A stretch of DNA of 48,864 nucleotides, from the NCBI GenBank assembly GCA_023229985.1, contig JALNYF010000008.1:1-48864 (forward strand). Reading direction: 5' to 3'. The notes under the pieces are model-generated. The model had not been told where the DNA came from, did not search any database, and saw nothing but the letters and a program-made list of their open reading frames with translations. Both the position numbers and the translations under genes were made by a program. This DNA comes from Bacteroidales bacterium (GTDB taxonomy: Bacteria; Bacteroidota; Bacteroidia; Bacteroidales; WCHB1-69). Shown piece after piece: positions 1 to 8,664 of this stretch. Numbering within the stretch: the stretch's first letter is position 1; each line of letters opens with the position of its first letter.

Positions 1-1276
1 TAGATACAAAAGTAACATCGGTCATATACATTAATTCGGATTGGTGTGCTCTTTGGAATGCTGTGTCTTGTAATTGTTGCAATGTGATTTCCAAAGGATC
101 AACGTTGTTGTAGCTGGAAATTTTTCTCTCAATATTGAATTGTGGTTTGTATTCCATGTAACCGTAATAGTTGGTTAATTTGCCGTAAACGCCGGTAATT
201 TTGTCACCAACTGCCAATGGAGTAGTAATTATTCCGTCTTGGTCGTAAATGAACAAAGCAGCGGTTTCATCTTGAATACATTTTTGATGTTTGTAGGAAG
301 TAACAGCTGTTACAACTGCTTCGCCGGTATATTTGTAAATAATAGCATCGGTGGTATTGACGGTAATATTGCTGATGTCGTACAAAGCTCTTAATTCGGC
401 GAGGGTAGCCACTTCGGTAAAGCTGACGCAAACGGCGGATAGATTCACCACTTTGTCGGTAGCCAAGTCGCTGTTGCTAAAAGTAAGGGTGCCGGTATAA
501 TTTCCGACGGTGGCAGCTGAGAAAGTAATGGGAAGCACAACGCCATCTTGAGACAATAAGTCGGTATTGTTCAAGGTAGTAGTGGTAGTGGTAAATTCGG
601 CACCGCTGATAGCTACGGTGGTAGTACCGCCGGCTGTCAGGTTAAAACCGCGAACCGTCAAGTTCTCGGTAACGGGATCATTCACTCTGACATTTCCGAA
701 ATCCAAGTTTGCGTTGCACGAAATAGCGGGTGAATCATTGATTTCAATAACAATATCATCTAAGAAGAATCTGCCTTTAGCGGCTTGTAACCCTTCAAAT
801 TTGATGGTCGTAGCGGCGGTACCTCCGGTGCAATAAACATCAAAATCGCTCATGGTATAAGCAGCTGAATTGCTTAACCCCGGAACAATCGTCACGTCAC
901 CATTGACATAAATTTTCAGCTTGGTGGAATCGCCGCTCCAAGCCATTGATTTAAAATGGATAACAAAATTTCCGTTATTGCCAGATAAGTCGATGACAGG
1001 TGTTTGAAACCAGCCCAGAGCAGTTGCTGTTCCAAGTTTCATTTTGCCATACGCTGGATACATTTTGTCGCCAGTCCATCCCGGTGTTTGCGTGTAAGTA
1101 TCCAAATCCGTGGCAACGAGCGCGGTGTTACTGGCACCGCCACCTTGGTTTCCTCCCAGTTCGTTGAGAGCATCAAAATTTTCGGAAAGAACGACTGGCT
1201 GAGCAGAGAGCGTACTCATTCCGAAAAACATCATTGCGGTCATCAAAACCGCTAAAAAATTGTAATGTTTTTTCAT
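1..1276 (-). CDS. Secreted multidomain protein, 3' end beyond the window (partial)
   Basis: The minus strand is open from an ATG at 1276 to the left edge, about 425 codons, so the C-terminus is missing. Residues 1-26 form a type I signal peptide (MKKHYN, hydrophobic core, ending LSA before Gln). Residues about 28-180 look like a jelly-roll/concanavalin-like domain found in adhesins and carbohydrate-acting secreted proteins (starts SENFD, contains FFLDDIVIE). Residues about 181-285 resemble an Ig-like ASPM/Hydin- or BACON-type domain (LDFGNVRVND). From about 290 an OB-fold-like stretch follows (VGDKITGVYGKLTNYYGYMEY). This arrangement is common in Bacteroidota T9SS cargo, so a sorting domain may lie off the edge; that is inference. 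The function is unknown. A -7 promoter lies at 1325-1332. Confidence 0.85.
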   Translation of the reverse strand, partial: MKKHYNFLAVLMTAMMFFGMSTLSAQPVVLSENFDALNELGGNQGGGASNTALVATDLDTYTQTPGWTGDKMYPAYGKMKLGTATALGWFQTPVIDLSGNNGNFVIHFKSMAWSGDSTKLKIYVNGDVTIVPGLSNSAAYTMSDFDVYCTGGTAATTIKFEGLQAAKGRFFLDDIVIEINDSPAISCNANLDFGNVRVNDPVTENLTVRGFNLTAGGTTTVAISGAEFTTTTTTLNNTDLLSQDGVVLPITFSAATVGNYTGTLTFSNSDLATDKVVNLSAVCVSFTEVATLAELRALYDISNITVNTTDAIIYKYTGEAVVTAVTSYKHQKCIQDETAALFIYDQDGIITTPLAVGDKITGVYGKLTNYYGYMEYKPQFNIERKISSYNNVDPLEITLQQLQDTAFQRAHQSELMYMTDVTFVS

Positions 1277-1324
1277 AAATTTTATAATTATAATTGGTCT
1301 AAATTTCCCATTTTTTTCAGGTGA

Positions 1325-1332
1325 CAAAAATA
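1325..1332 (-). promoter_or_regulatory. -7 box (TATTTTTG) for the secreted protein gene
   Basis: On the minus strand TATTTTTG matches the Bacteroidota TAnnTTTG element. It lies 48 bases upstream of the ATG at 1276. No clear TTTG -33 box is seen at the usual spacing. Confidence 0.5.
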
Positions 1333-1736
1333 CACTATTTTTTGAAATAATGACACATAGTCAACAAAGTTTGTCATTAATTGTTCATGTCGCCGTTTTT
1401 GCCGAATCGGTACTCGGGCAAAGTATTTTGACTGAGTCATGCCATTTCTTAGTTGATGTATTTATACATTTTGCTAGTCACAACTTCTCTATGCTCCAAT
1501 CAATACAAATAAGAAATAGTATTACAACCATTTGTAAATGAACTAATTGCATTAATAAATAATTTTGAAAAGGATTCTGATCGTCATAAAAAAACCAGGT
1601 GCGTCGTTGCTGATTGAACATTCAAGGCAAGCGGGAGATAGATTTAAACAATCAGTTGCTGATTAGTGAGTTGTAGTAAAACGACAAAAAAATGCATTAA
1701 AAATAAGAATAGTGACGATAACAATAAAAAAAAGTG

Positions 1737-1744
1737 TACTTTTG
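1737..1744 (+). promoter_or_regulatory. -7 box (TACTTTTG) for corA
   Basis: TACTTTTG followed by C matches the Bacteroidota TAnnTTTG element, 70 bases upstream of the corA ATG. An AGGAG ribosome-binding sequence lies at 1804-1808. Confidence 0.6.
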
Positions 1745-1814
1745 CAGTTCAAAAAAATAAAGTAACTGGAATGTAGCATTTAGTGTTATCCGTAGCAAAG
1801 GAAAGGAGTGAAAA

Positions 1815-2726
1815 ATGGTTGATACCATTAGTTTTGGAGTGCTGAAATGGCATCATATAACAGATCCCACGGTAGAGGATTTGGATTTTTTGAAGGACAA
1901 TTTTCATTTTCACCCTTTGGATATTGATGACTGTTCGAGTTTTGTGCAACGTCCCAAGATTGACGTTTACGATGATTATTATTTCTTAGTTTTGCATTTT
2001 CCGTTAATGGATAAGCGCACAAATCTTGTGCGAACCGAGGAAACCAAAATCTTTTGGGGTCACGATTTCATCATTACGGTTGGGAACTCCCATTATGTGG
2101 TTCAAGACCTTTTTAATCTTACCAAAATTGATCCGTCAGATATGGAAAGCGAAGGAATCGGCGGAACGAGTGACGGTATATTATATAAGGTATTATATAG
2201 AATGATGAAAGAGACTTTTCTGCTGGTTGAGCGACTTGGCACGGAACTCGAAACCATTAATCGCGACTTGTTTAGCAGAAAATCGGAAAAAACCATTGAA
2301 CATATTTCCGTTTTTAGGAAAAATATTATCCAATTAAATACGATGTTTAAACCGCAACTTCGTCTGTTTCACAATTTTGAATCCGGCGAGATAAAGGGCT
2401 ATGTTGAAGATATGGAAGATTATTGGGGTAATATTTTGGACTTTTACCAAAAAATGTGGGATATGGTTGATGATTACGGTGAACTTGTGGACGGGCTGTC
2501 CAATACATTTGATTCTTTACAGGCAAATCGAACCAACGAAATTATGCGCGTCCTGACCATCATTTCCACTATCGTCCTGCCACTTACCTTCATTACCGGA
2601 CTCTACGGAATGAATGTTGAATTGCCACTGGCCCAATACCCTATTGCCTTTTGGTTCATTCTTGGAGTTTGTCTCCTTACCATTCTCTTCCTCCTTCTTT
2701 TCTTTAGAAGAAAAAGATGGATGTAG
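1815..2726 (+). CDS. corA: CorA family Mg2+/divalent cation transporter
   Basis: This 303-residue inner-membrane protein carries the CorA hallmark GMN at residues 265-267 (LYGMNVELP), at the end of the first of two C-terminal membrane helices (about 245-264 and 275-297). The protein ends in the basic tail RRKRWM. The long N-terminal part is the cytoplasmic alpha/beta and stalk domain. CorA proteins form pentamers that import Mg2+, and some members move Co2+, Ni2+ or Zn2+. The length is usual for the family. The ATG at 1815 has AGGAG seven bases upstream. A rho-independent terminator follows, so it is probably monocistronic. Confidence 0.93.
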   Translation: MVDTISFGVLKWHHITDPTVEDLDFLKDNFHFHPLDIDDCSSFVQRPKIDVYDDYYFLVLHFPLMDKRTNLVRTEETKIFWGHDFIITVGNSHYVVQDLFNLTKIDPSDMESEGIGGTSDGILYKVLYRMMKETFLLVERLGTELETINRDLFSRKSEKTIEHISVFRKNIIQLNTMFKPQLRLFHNFESGEIKGYVEDMEDYWGNILDFYQKMWDMVDDYGELVDGLSNTFDSLQANRTNEIMRVLTIISTIVLPLTFITGLYGMNVELPLAQYPIAFWFILGVCLLTILFLLLFFRRKRWM

Positions 2727-2735
2727 CCTCTTCTT

Positions 2736-2761
2736 GTTGCCTGTCAGGCAACATTTTTTTT
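2736..2761 (+). terminator. Rho-independent terminator after corA
   Basis: GTTGCC and GGCAAC pair across a short loop (2736-2752) and are followed after one base by eight T residues (2754-2761). It lies directly after the corA stop and shows that the next gene does not begin upstream of it. Confidence 0.85.
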
Positions 2762-2815
2762 ATTCTCAGGTTTACAATCCGTCATTTCTTGAATATTTCA
2801 TTAAAATATACTAAT

Positions 2816-4048
2816 ATGAAAAAAATTCTTCTTTTAATCACCGTTTGTTTAGTAACAATTTCATTATCAGCACAAATTGGCCGCCAATCACCTGCAAAAA
2901 TCTATCGCCCTTCTCCCCTGCCCCCTACTACTACTGGCGTAACTGATTATTCTACCATGCTTTACAAAATTGAATCAATCAGTTACAGATATGAATTTTT
3001 ATATGATGAATTTGGCAATTTAGCGCAAGAATTATACACTTACATAAATGATGAATCATCGAATTTCAAGTGTACCTACACATACGATGACAACCAAAAT
3101 ATGTTGAGGCGCAATATTTATTCTTGGTCAAATGGCGACTGGTTTTACAGTAGCTACGAAGAATTTACCTATAACGATTTAAATCAACGAATTACGCGAA
3201 CCAATGCCAATAATTTCGGAGAAGGATTCACCATTGGCGGAATTGGCTATTATGAATACAATGAAGACGGAAACTTAGCTTCATATCTCCAACAAATCAA
3301 TATGGGCAACTACTATGATGATCTTGACTCAATGGTTTATTTATATGATGAAGATCAAAAATGGGTGGGCTTCGAATCATATTCCGTTGAGGGCAATGTA
3401 TGGTCACTTTACTATCGGAGCGAAATGACTTATAATCAGAACAATAAATACGATAGTCTCATTGATTTATTCTTAACAGATGGCGTGTGGGAACTCAATA
3501 CCAAGTATCATTGGACTTACAATAGTGAAAACAATCCGGAAGAACGCAATTATCATATCACCGACGGAAATGGCGGCTGGTCGTCCCCACAAGATAAATA
3601 TGTTTTCAGATACAGATCAGACCTTGAATCGGAAAACGTGTTATTCCCTTATGCAGCAAGTATTTACAATGAATGGGAAAATCGGTTTGGAGCCTCTGTT
3701 CCCGTTGATGAAGAAGATTGGTGGACAATTAACCTGAATGACAATCAACTCACCTATATTGAAACCTCCACTTACTATTACGCACCATTTCACGCCGGTA
3801 TTTCCGATAACCGCAAGGCGAGCTACACCGTTTCCCCGAATCCCGCGCAAGATCAACTCCAATTGGATTTTGGCAATGAATCCAATGTAAACGTTATGTT
3901 CTATGACATTTCCGGGAAATTGCTCAATCAATATATGGTAAACCATTCAGAGACCATCTCTTTGGCTAATTACCCCCAAGGGATATACCTAATGAAAGCC
4001 TACTCGAACAATCAATTAATTGGTACAGAAAAAATTATCAAATATTAA
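2816..4048 (+). CDS. Secreted protein with C-terminal T9SS sorting domain
   Basis: The protein has 410 residues from the ATG at 2816. An upstream in-frame start at 2717 would read through corA and the terminator, and would bury the signal peptide. Residues 1-20 are a clear type I signal peptide (MKKILL, ending LSLSA before Gln). The middle holds repeated Tyr-rich motifs such as LYDEFGNLAQE and YTYDDNQN, similar in style to YD-repeat wall proteins but too degenerate to name as Rhs. Residues about 336-410 are a type IX (Por) secretion sorting domain: VSPNPAQDQL, FYDISGKLL, YPQGIYLMK and a basic end KIIKY. The protein should cross the outer membrane and be anchored or released. Substrate and role are unknown. 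Confidence 0.88.
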   Translation: MKKILLLITVCLVTISLSAQIGRQSPAKIYRPSPLPPTTTGVTDYSTMLYKIESISYRYEFLYDEFGNLAQELYTYINDESSNFKCTYTYDDNQNMLRRNIYSWSNGDWFYSSYEEFTYNDLNQRITRTNANNFGEGFTIGGIGYYEYNEDGNLASYLQQINMGNYYDDLDSMVYLYDEDQKWVGFESYSVEGNVWSLYYRSEMTYNQNNKYDSLIDLFLTDGVWELNTKYHWTYNSENNPEERNYHITDGNGGWSSPQDKYVFRYRSDLESENVLFPYAASIYNEWENRFGASVPVDEEDWWTINLNDNQLTYIETSTYYYAPFHAGISDNRKASYTVSPNPAQDQLQLDFGNESNVNVMFYDISGKLLNQYMVNHSETISLANYPQGIYLMKAYSNNQLIGTEKIIKY

Positions 4049-4207
4049 CGCATTTCAGTTTCGTTGTGTGCAGATTTATCGTAATGATTTTCGGATTTTG
4101 CTTGAATAAAAACTACTGCGAAAATGCCGCCGATTCGCATACGAATGAGATAAAAAAAATAATAAATTTTATTTTGCAGAAAAAGTAATTTATAATAAAA
4201 AAAATTG

Positions 4208-4215
4208 TATTTTTG
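4208..4215 (+). promoter_or_regulatory. -7 box (TATTTTTG) for rpsO
   Basis: TATTTTTG followed by CAG matches TAnnTTTG and lies 45 bases upstream of the rpsO ATG. Its position rules out a TTG start at 4213 inside the promoter. Confidence 0.65.
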
Positions 4216-4260
4216 CAGCCCGAAAATAAGAATGATAAAATATTAAAAGAGAAGATTATT

Positions 4261-4530
4261 ATGTATTTGACACCTGAAGTTAAACAAAACATTTTTAAGG
4301 AAAACGGAAAAAACGAAGTAGATTCCGGCTCACCGGAAAGCCAAGTAGCTTTATTCACATTCAGAATTAAGCATTTGACCGAACATCTTAAACTGAATCA
4401 CAAAGATTTAAGTACCAAGCGTTCGCTGATTGCCTTGGTTGGAAAAAGAAGAAAAATGTTAGATTATTTGAAAAAACAAGATATTGAACGCTATAGAGCT
4501 ATTATCAAGAAACTTGGTTTAAGAAAATAA
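4261..4530 (+). CDS. rpsO: 30S ribosomal protein S15
   Basis: The 89-residue product has the standard S15 length and conserved features: SPESQVALFTFRI, HLTEHLK, HKDLSTKRSL, LVGKRRKMLDYLK and a basic C-terminus. S15 binds 16S rRNA in the platform of the small subunit and nucleates its assembly. The ATG at 4261 gives the normal N-terminus (MYLTPEVKQ). It is followed by pnp, the same order as in many bacteria, with a strong terminator hairpin between them. Confidence 0.97.
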   Translation: MYLTPEVKQNIFKENGKNEVDSGSPESQVALFTFRIKHLTEHLKLNHKDLSTKRSLIALVGKRRKMLDYLKKQDIERYRAIIKKLGLRK

Positions 4531-4550
4531 CCTTATTTTTAAAGGTCTCT

Positions 4551-4582
4551 AAAAAAGGCAATTTTTTCAAATTGCCTTTTTT
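4551..4582 (+). terminator. Terminator/attenuator between rpsO and pnp
   Basis: A perfect 14-base stem (4551-4564 with 4569-4582) has a TTTC loop, with a T-run forming the end of the right arm. The stem is A/T-rich outside a GGCAA/TTGCC core, so it could work in both directions. No TAnnTTTG box is visible between it and pnp, so pnp may depend on read-through. Confidence 0.85.
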
Positions 4583-4614
4583 ATATTTATTATACTCATA
4601 AAAACGAAACAAAT

Positions 4615-6750
4615 ATGATTGGAATCAACAAAACATTTGACTTGGGCGATGGTCGAGAAGTCATGATAGAAACAGGTAAATTAGCAAAACAAGCTGACGG
4701 TTCTGCCGTTGTAAAAGTTGCGAATACCATGCTTTTGGCGACTGTTTGCTGCAAAAAAGAAGCCGTTGAAAACACGGATTTTATGCCCTTGCAAGTTGAG
4801 TATCAAGAAAAATACGGTGCTGTAGGTCGCTTCCCCGGCGGTTTTTTTAAACGCGAAACCCGCCCGTCGGAATACGAAATCTTAATTGCACGCTTGGTAG
4901 ACCGCGCTTTACGCCCACTCTTCCCCGATAACTTCCACGCCGAAACACAAGTCCTCGTGACTTTAATCTCCGGCGACAAAAACAACCTCCCTGACGCTTA
5001 TGCAGGCTTGGCTGCCTCCGCCGCCTTAGCCGTTTCCAATATCCCATTCCTCGGTCCTATCTCCGAAGTGAGAGTTGGCAGAATTGACGGCAAAATGGTC
5101 ATCAACCCGACTGTGGAAGAGATGGAAAATTCAGACATCGACATGATTGTTGCCGCTTCAATGGACAATATCATGATGGTAGAAGGCGAAATGAAGGAAA
5201 TCTCCGAAGCCGATATGGTAGAAGCGCTCAACGTGGCTCATGCTGCCATCAAAATTCAATGTCAAGCTCAATTGGACTTGGCTGCGATGGTCGAAAAGGC
5301 AAACCCAAAACGCGAATACTGCCACGAAACTAACGACGATGATTTGCGCGAATTCGTCAATAAAGCTACCTACGACAAAGTTTATGCTGTAGCCAAATCC
5401 TTTATGGGGAAACAAGAAAGAAATGACGCTTTCGACCAAATCGCCACCGAATTGATGGAATCTATTCCCGAAGAAGAAAGAGAAGAAAAAAAATATATGG
5501 TTAAACGCTATTTCCACGATGTTCAATATCACGCTGTTAGAAATATGATTTTGAACGAACGCGTAAGATTGGACGGCAGAAAGTTAGACCAAATTCGCCC
5601 TATCTGGATAGAAACCGATTATCTTCCTTCTGCTCACGGCTCTGCCATCTTTACCCGCGGCGAAACCCAATCTCTCTCTTCCTGCACCTTAGGTACCAAG
5701 TTGGACGAACAAACCATCGACGGTGCCGTTATTGAAGGAACCAGCCGTTTTATTCTTCATTATAACTTCCCACCGTTCTCCGTTGGCGAAGTAAAACCGA
5801 TCAGAAGCACCGGCAGACGCGAAATTGGTCACGGCAACTTGGCACACCGTGCTTTGAAACCGATGATTCCTTTTGATGATCCTGAATTTCCTTATACCGT
5901 AAGATTAGTTTCCGACATCTTGGAATCTAACGGAAGCTCCTCAATGGCAACCGTTTGCGCCGGCACCTTAGCTCTTTACGACTGCGGTGTTAAAATGAGA
6001 AAACCTGTTTCCGGCATCGCTATGGGTTTAATTACCGACGAAAAAACCGGCAACTATGGTATTCTGTCCGACATTTTGGGCGATGAAGACCACTTGGGCG
6101 ATATGGACTTTAAAGTTTGTGGTACCGCCGACGGTATTACCGCCTGCCAGATGGATATTAAAGTAAACGGTCTTTCTTCCGAAATTATGGCAGAAGCACT
6201 GGAACAAGCTCGCAGAGGTCGTTTGCACATCTTGGGCGAAATGAAAAAAGCCATCGCTGAACCGCGCGAAGATTACAAACCCTTTGTTCCTCGTATCGTT
6301 AAAATGCAAATTCCTCGCGACCAAATCGGTGCCGTTATCGGACCCGGAGGGAAAATTATTCAAGAATTACAACGCGAAACCAATACCGTTATCAATATTC
6401 AAGAACAAGACAATTTCGGCGTGATTGACATTGCCGCCGCCAATATTGATGATATCAACGCCGCGATAGCTCGTATTAAAGGCATTGTCGCTGTTCCCGA
6501 AGTAGGTGAGATTTACGAAGGTAAAGTGAAAAATATCCAATCTTTTGGCGCATTCGTGGAAATACTCCCCGGCACTGACGGATTGTTGCATATTTCCGAA
6601 ATCGAACATCGCAGATTAGAAAAAGTGGAAGATGTCCTGAAGATTGGCGATATGATCACAGTTAAATTGATTGCGGTTGACGATAAAGGTAAATTGAAAT
6701 TGTCCCGCAAAGTATTACTCCCTAAACCGGAACCCAAAGCGAAAAATTAA
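4615..6750 (+). CDS. pnp: Polyribonucleotide nucleotidyltransferase (PNPase)
   Basis: The 711-residue protein has the complete PNPase order. The first RNase PH-like core is at about 1-230 (GRFPGGFFKRE, EILIARLVDRALRPLF), then the helical linker, then the catalytic second RNase PH core at about 310-545 (FTRGETQSL, DMDFKVCGTADGITACQMDIK). The KH domain has its GxxG loop at 576-579 (GPGG). The S1 domain is at about 629-699 (GEIYEGKVKNIQSFGAFVEI, DGLLHISEI). It degrades RNA from the 3' end by phosphorolysis and can add tails, usually as a trimer. Length is normal. A 17-base hairpin terminator follows it. Confidence 0.98.
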   Translation: MIGINKTFDLGDGREVMIETGKLAKQADGSAVVKVANTMLLATVCCKKEAVENTDFMPLQVEYQEKYGAVGRFPGGFFKRETRPSEYEILIARLVDRALRPLFPDNFHAETQVLVTLISGDKNNLPDAYAGLAASAALAVSNIPFLGPISEVRVGRIDGKMVINPTVEEMENSDIDMIVAASMDNIMMVEGEMKEISEADMVEALNVAHAAIKIQCQAQLDLAAMVEKANPKREYCHETNDDDLREFVNKATYDKVYAVAKSFMGKQERNDAFDQIATELMESIPEEEREEKKYMVKRYFHDVQYHAVRNMILNERVRLDGRKLDQIRPIWIETDYLPSAHGSAIFTRGETQSLSSCTLGTKLDEQTIDGAVIEGTSRFILHYNFPPFSVGEVKPIRSTGRREIGHGNLAHRALKPMIPFDDPEFPYTVRLVSDILESNGSSSMATVCAGTLALYDCGVKMRKPVSGIAMGLITDEKTGNYGILSDILGDEDHLGDMDFKVCGTADGITACQMDIKVNGLSSEIMAEALEQARRGRLHILGEMKKAIAEPREDYKPFVPRIVKMQIPRDQIGAVIGPGGKIIQELQRETNTVINIQEQDNFGVIDIAAANIDDINAAIARIKGIVAVPEVGEIYEGKVKNIQSFGAFVEILPGTDGLLHISEIEHRRLEKVEDVLKIGDMITVKLIAVDDKGKLKLSRKVLLPKPEPKAKN

Positions 6751-6782
6751 TCTTTTGCTTTAATAATATTAAGATTTATACG

Positions 6783-6834
6783 AAATTCATTATGATGATA
6801 GGCTATTCGCCAAAATCATCATAATGAATTTTTT
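6783..6834 (+). terminator. pnp terminator overlapping the nqrF 3' end
   Basis: A perfect 17-base stem pairs 6783-6799 with 6815-6831, loop 6800-6814, and a T-run ends at 6834. It suits transcription from pnp. The nqrF stop (6803-6805) lies in the loop and the last nqrF codons form the right arm. On the minus strand no long T-run follows, so it is less convincing as an nqr terminator. Confidence 0.8.
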
Positions 6835-8044
6835 CTTGCGGAACTCCCAATCTATCCAGCATCTTTAATACTGCCTGCAACATCATCGGCGGACCGCAAA
6901 TGTAATACTCAATATCTTCAGGGTTTGCATGAGACTTTAAATATTGGTCAAAAATTACTTGATGAATGAACCCAATATGTCCCTGCCAATGGTCATGCGG
7001 CTGCGGGTCGGAAAGGGCAACATGAAATGAAAAGTTGCTATTATTAGCTGCAATTTCCTCAAAATCATTTATATAAAACAACTCCTGCACCGAACGTCCG
7101 CCATACCAGAATGTCGTTTTCCGTTGCGTGTGTTTGGTTTTAAATTGATCGAAGATATGGGAGCGCATCGGAGCCATTCCTGCACCACCGCCAATGAACA
7201 TCATTTCGTTATCGGTATCTTTCACAAAGAATTCTCCGTAAGGACCGGAAACCATGACTTTATCGCCCGGGCGAAGCGAATAAATGTATGACGAGGCAAT
7301 TCCAGGGTTTATTTTTTCAAAACGGTTTTTTTTGTGATTAAAAGGGGGCAACGCAATGCGCACGTTCAGCATGACAATCCGATTCTCTTCCGGGTAATTT
7401 GCCATGGAATAAGCTCTTACAGTCGGCTCACTATTATTCATTTGCAAACCAAATAGTTGCATTTTTTTCCAATCGGCGCGGTATGGGTTATCAAAGTCAA
7501 TATCTTTAAAAGCGATTTTAGTCGCAGGGACATCAATTTGTATATAACCGCCAGAGCGAAAATCAAGTGTTTCATTATCAGGGAATTGAAGTATTAATTC
7601 TTTAATAAAAGTGGCGACATTTCGATTGGAAACGACCGTACATTCCCATTTTTTAATTCCAAAAAACTCTTTAGGAATTTCAATTTCCATATTCTCCCTA
7701 ACTTTTACCTGACAAAAGAGGCGATAGTTATCGGCAGCCATTTTTCTTGAAATATGAGCCATTTCGGTTGGCAAAATATCTCCGCCGCCAGATAGTACTT
7801 TCCCTTTGCATGTCCCGCAAGTTCCGCTGCCCCCGCAAGCCGACGGTACAAATACTTTCTCATCGGAAAGTGCCTGCAACAACGAACAACCGCGCTCGTG
7901 CTCAATCACTTTTTCTCCATTAATTTTAATCTGCACCTTCCCCTCCGGTACCAATTTTTTGCGGACAAACAGCAAAATTGCCACTAATGTCCAAATCAGA
8001 AGGAGAAAAATCAAAACTGCCGCAATCACTGTTAAAACTGTCAT
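6803..8044 (-). CDS. nqrF: Na+-translocating NADH:quinone reductase subunit F
   Basis: This 413-residue subunit accepts electrons from NADH. A single N-terminal membrane helix spans about 3-27. A plant-type [2Fe-2S] ferredoxin domain follows with Cys70, Cys76, Cys79 and Cys111 (ACGGSGTCGTC, LFC). Then comes a ferredoxin-reductase-like FAD domain with RAYS at 210-213, and an NAD-binding domain (FIGGGAGMAPMRS, YYICGPPMM). FAD and iron-sulfur residues match the known Vibrio subunit closely. It is the last gene of nqrABCDEF, 11 bases after nqrE. Its final codons form one arm of the convergent pnp terminator. Confidence 0.97.
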   Translation of the reverse strand: MTVLTVIAAVLIFLLLIWTLVAILLFVRKKLVPEGKVQIKINGEKVIEHERGCSLLQALSDEKVFVPSACGGSGTCGTCKGKVLSGGGDILPTEMAHISRKMAADNYRLFCQVKVRENMEIEIPKEFFGIKKWECTVVSNRNVATFIKELILQFPDNETLDFRSGGYIQIDVPATKIAFKDIDFDNPYRADWKKMQLFGLQMNNSEPTVRAYSMANYPEENRIVMLNVRIALPPFNHKKNRFEKINPGIASSYIYSLRPGDKVMVSGPYGEFFVKDTDNEMMFIGGGAGMAPMRSHIFDQFKTKHTQRKTTFWYGGRSVQELFYINDFEEIAANNSNFSFHVALSDPQPHDHWQGHIGFIHQVIFDQYLKSHANPEDIEYYICGPPMMLQAVLKMLDRLGVPQEKIHYDDFGE

Positions 8045-8055
8045 CGTATAACGCT

Positions 8056-8664
8056 TTAAATTCCCAAAAATGCCATAAAACCTATTCCCATCAAGCCGGT
8101 TATGATATACGCAATTCCGTTCCCTTGCAAAGGTTTCGGAATATCCGAATATTTCAATCGGTCACGAATGGCTGCAAACGCTACAATTGCCAGCATCCAA
8201 CCAATACCTGAACCTAAGGCATAAACAAAACTATGTGTAACATCAGGAAAATTCTTTTCCTGCATAAATAAAGAACCACCCAAAATTGCGCAATTCACAG
8301 CTATGAGCGGCAGAAAAATCCCCAACGCCTGATACAAAGAGACTGAAAATCGCTCGATTACCATCTCCAATAATTGTACAATAGCGGCAATGACAGCGAT
8401 AAAAATAATTAAGGTAAGGAAAGACAAGTCTACATTTACCCAATCCGCCGAAATCCATTTCAACGCCCCACTTTGTAACAAATATTTATTAATCAAATAA
8501 TTGACGGGCATTGTGATGATCAATACAAAACAAACTGCCACACCCAAGCCAAAAGCAGTCTTGACATTTTTTGAAACTGCCAAATATGAACACATGCCTA
8601 AGAAATAGGCAAAAATCATATTATCAATAAAAATTGAACGAACAAAAATATTAGCTAATTCCAT
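8056..8664 (-). CDS. nqrE: Na+-translocating NADH:quinone reductase subunit E
   Basis: The protein has 202 residues from the ATG at 8664 and is an integral membrane protein with about six helices. The start at 8664 gives the family-typical N-terminus (MELANIFVRSIFIDNMIFAYFLGMC). A longer frame from 8700 would overlap nqrD by 37 bases and add a polar tail. Nqr E and D are homologous subunits arranged with opposite topology and hold an intramembrane iron centre between them. The Cys in FLGMC fits the conserved iron ligand. The start overlaps the nqrD stop by one base (TAATG), which suggests translational coupling. Confidence 0.95.
   Translation of the reverse strand: MELANIFVRSIFIDNMIFAYFLGMCSYLAVSKNVKTAFGLGVAVCFVLIITMPVNYLINKYLLQSGALKWISADWVNVDLSFLTLIIFIAVIAAIVQLLEMVIERFSVSLYQALGIFLPLIAVNCAILGGSLFMQEKNFPDVTHSFVYALGSGIGWMLAIVAFAAIRDRLKYSDIPKPLQGNGIAYIITGLMGIGFMAFLGI

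Larger units (their letters stand above)
1277..1814. other. Intergenic region between the secreted protein gene and corA
   Basis: This 538-base gap holds the two outward-facing -7 boxes at its ends. In the middle are only short open frames that I cannot match to a family. A 10-base direct repeat (GTTGCTGATT) occurs at 1606-1615 and 1655-1664, and CTGATTG/CAATCAG form an inverted pair at 1610-1616 and 1649-1655. I see no RNA gene or intact mobile element. It could be a decayed insertion, but nothing proves that. Confidence 0.4.

Noticed and set aside
1350..1541. A 63-codon plus-strand frame in the 1277-1814 gap
   Set aside because: No recognised family, no ribosome-binding site and a poor start context. 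I treat it as noise, possibly a decayed element.
2717..2815. Longer N-terminus for the T9SS cargo gene
   Set aside because: It would overlap corA and cross its terminator, and it would place the signal peptide at residue 34.
4213..4260. TTG start upstream of rpsO
   Set aside because: It lies inside the -7 promoter box, and the ATG at 4261 gives the normal S15 N-terminus.
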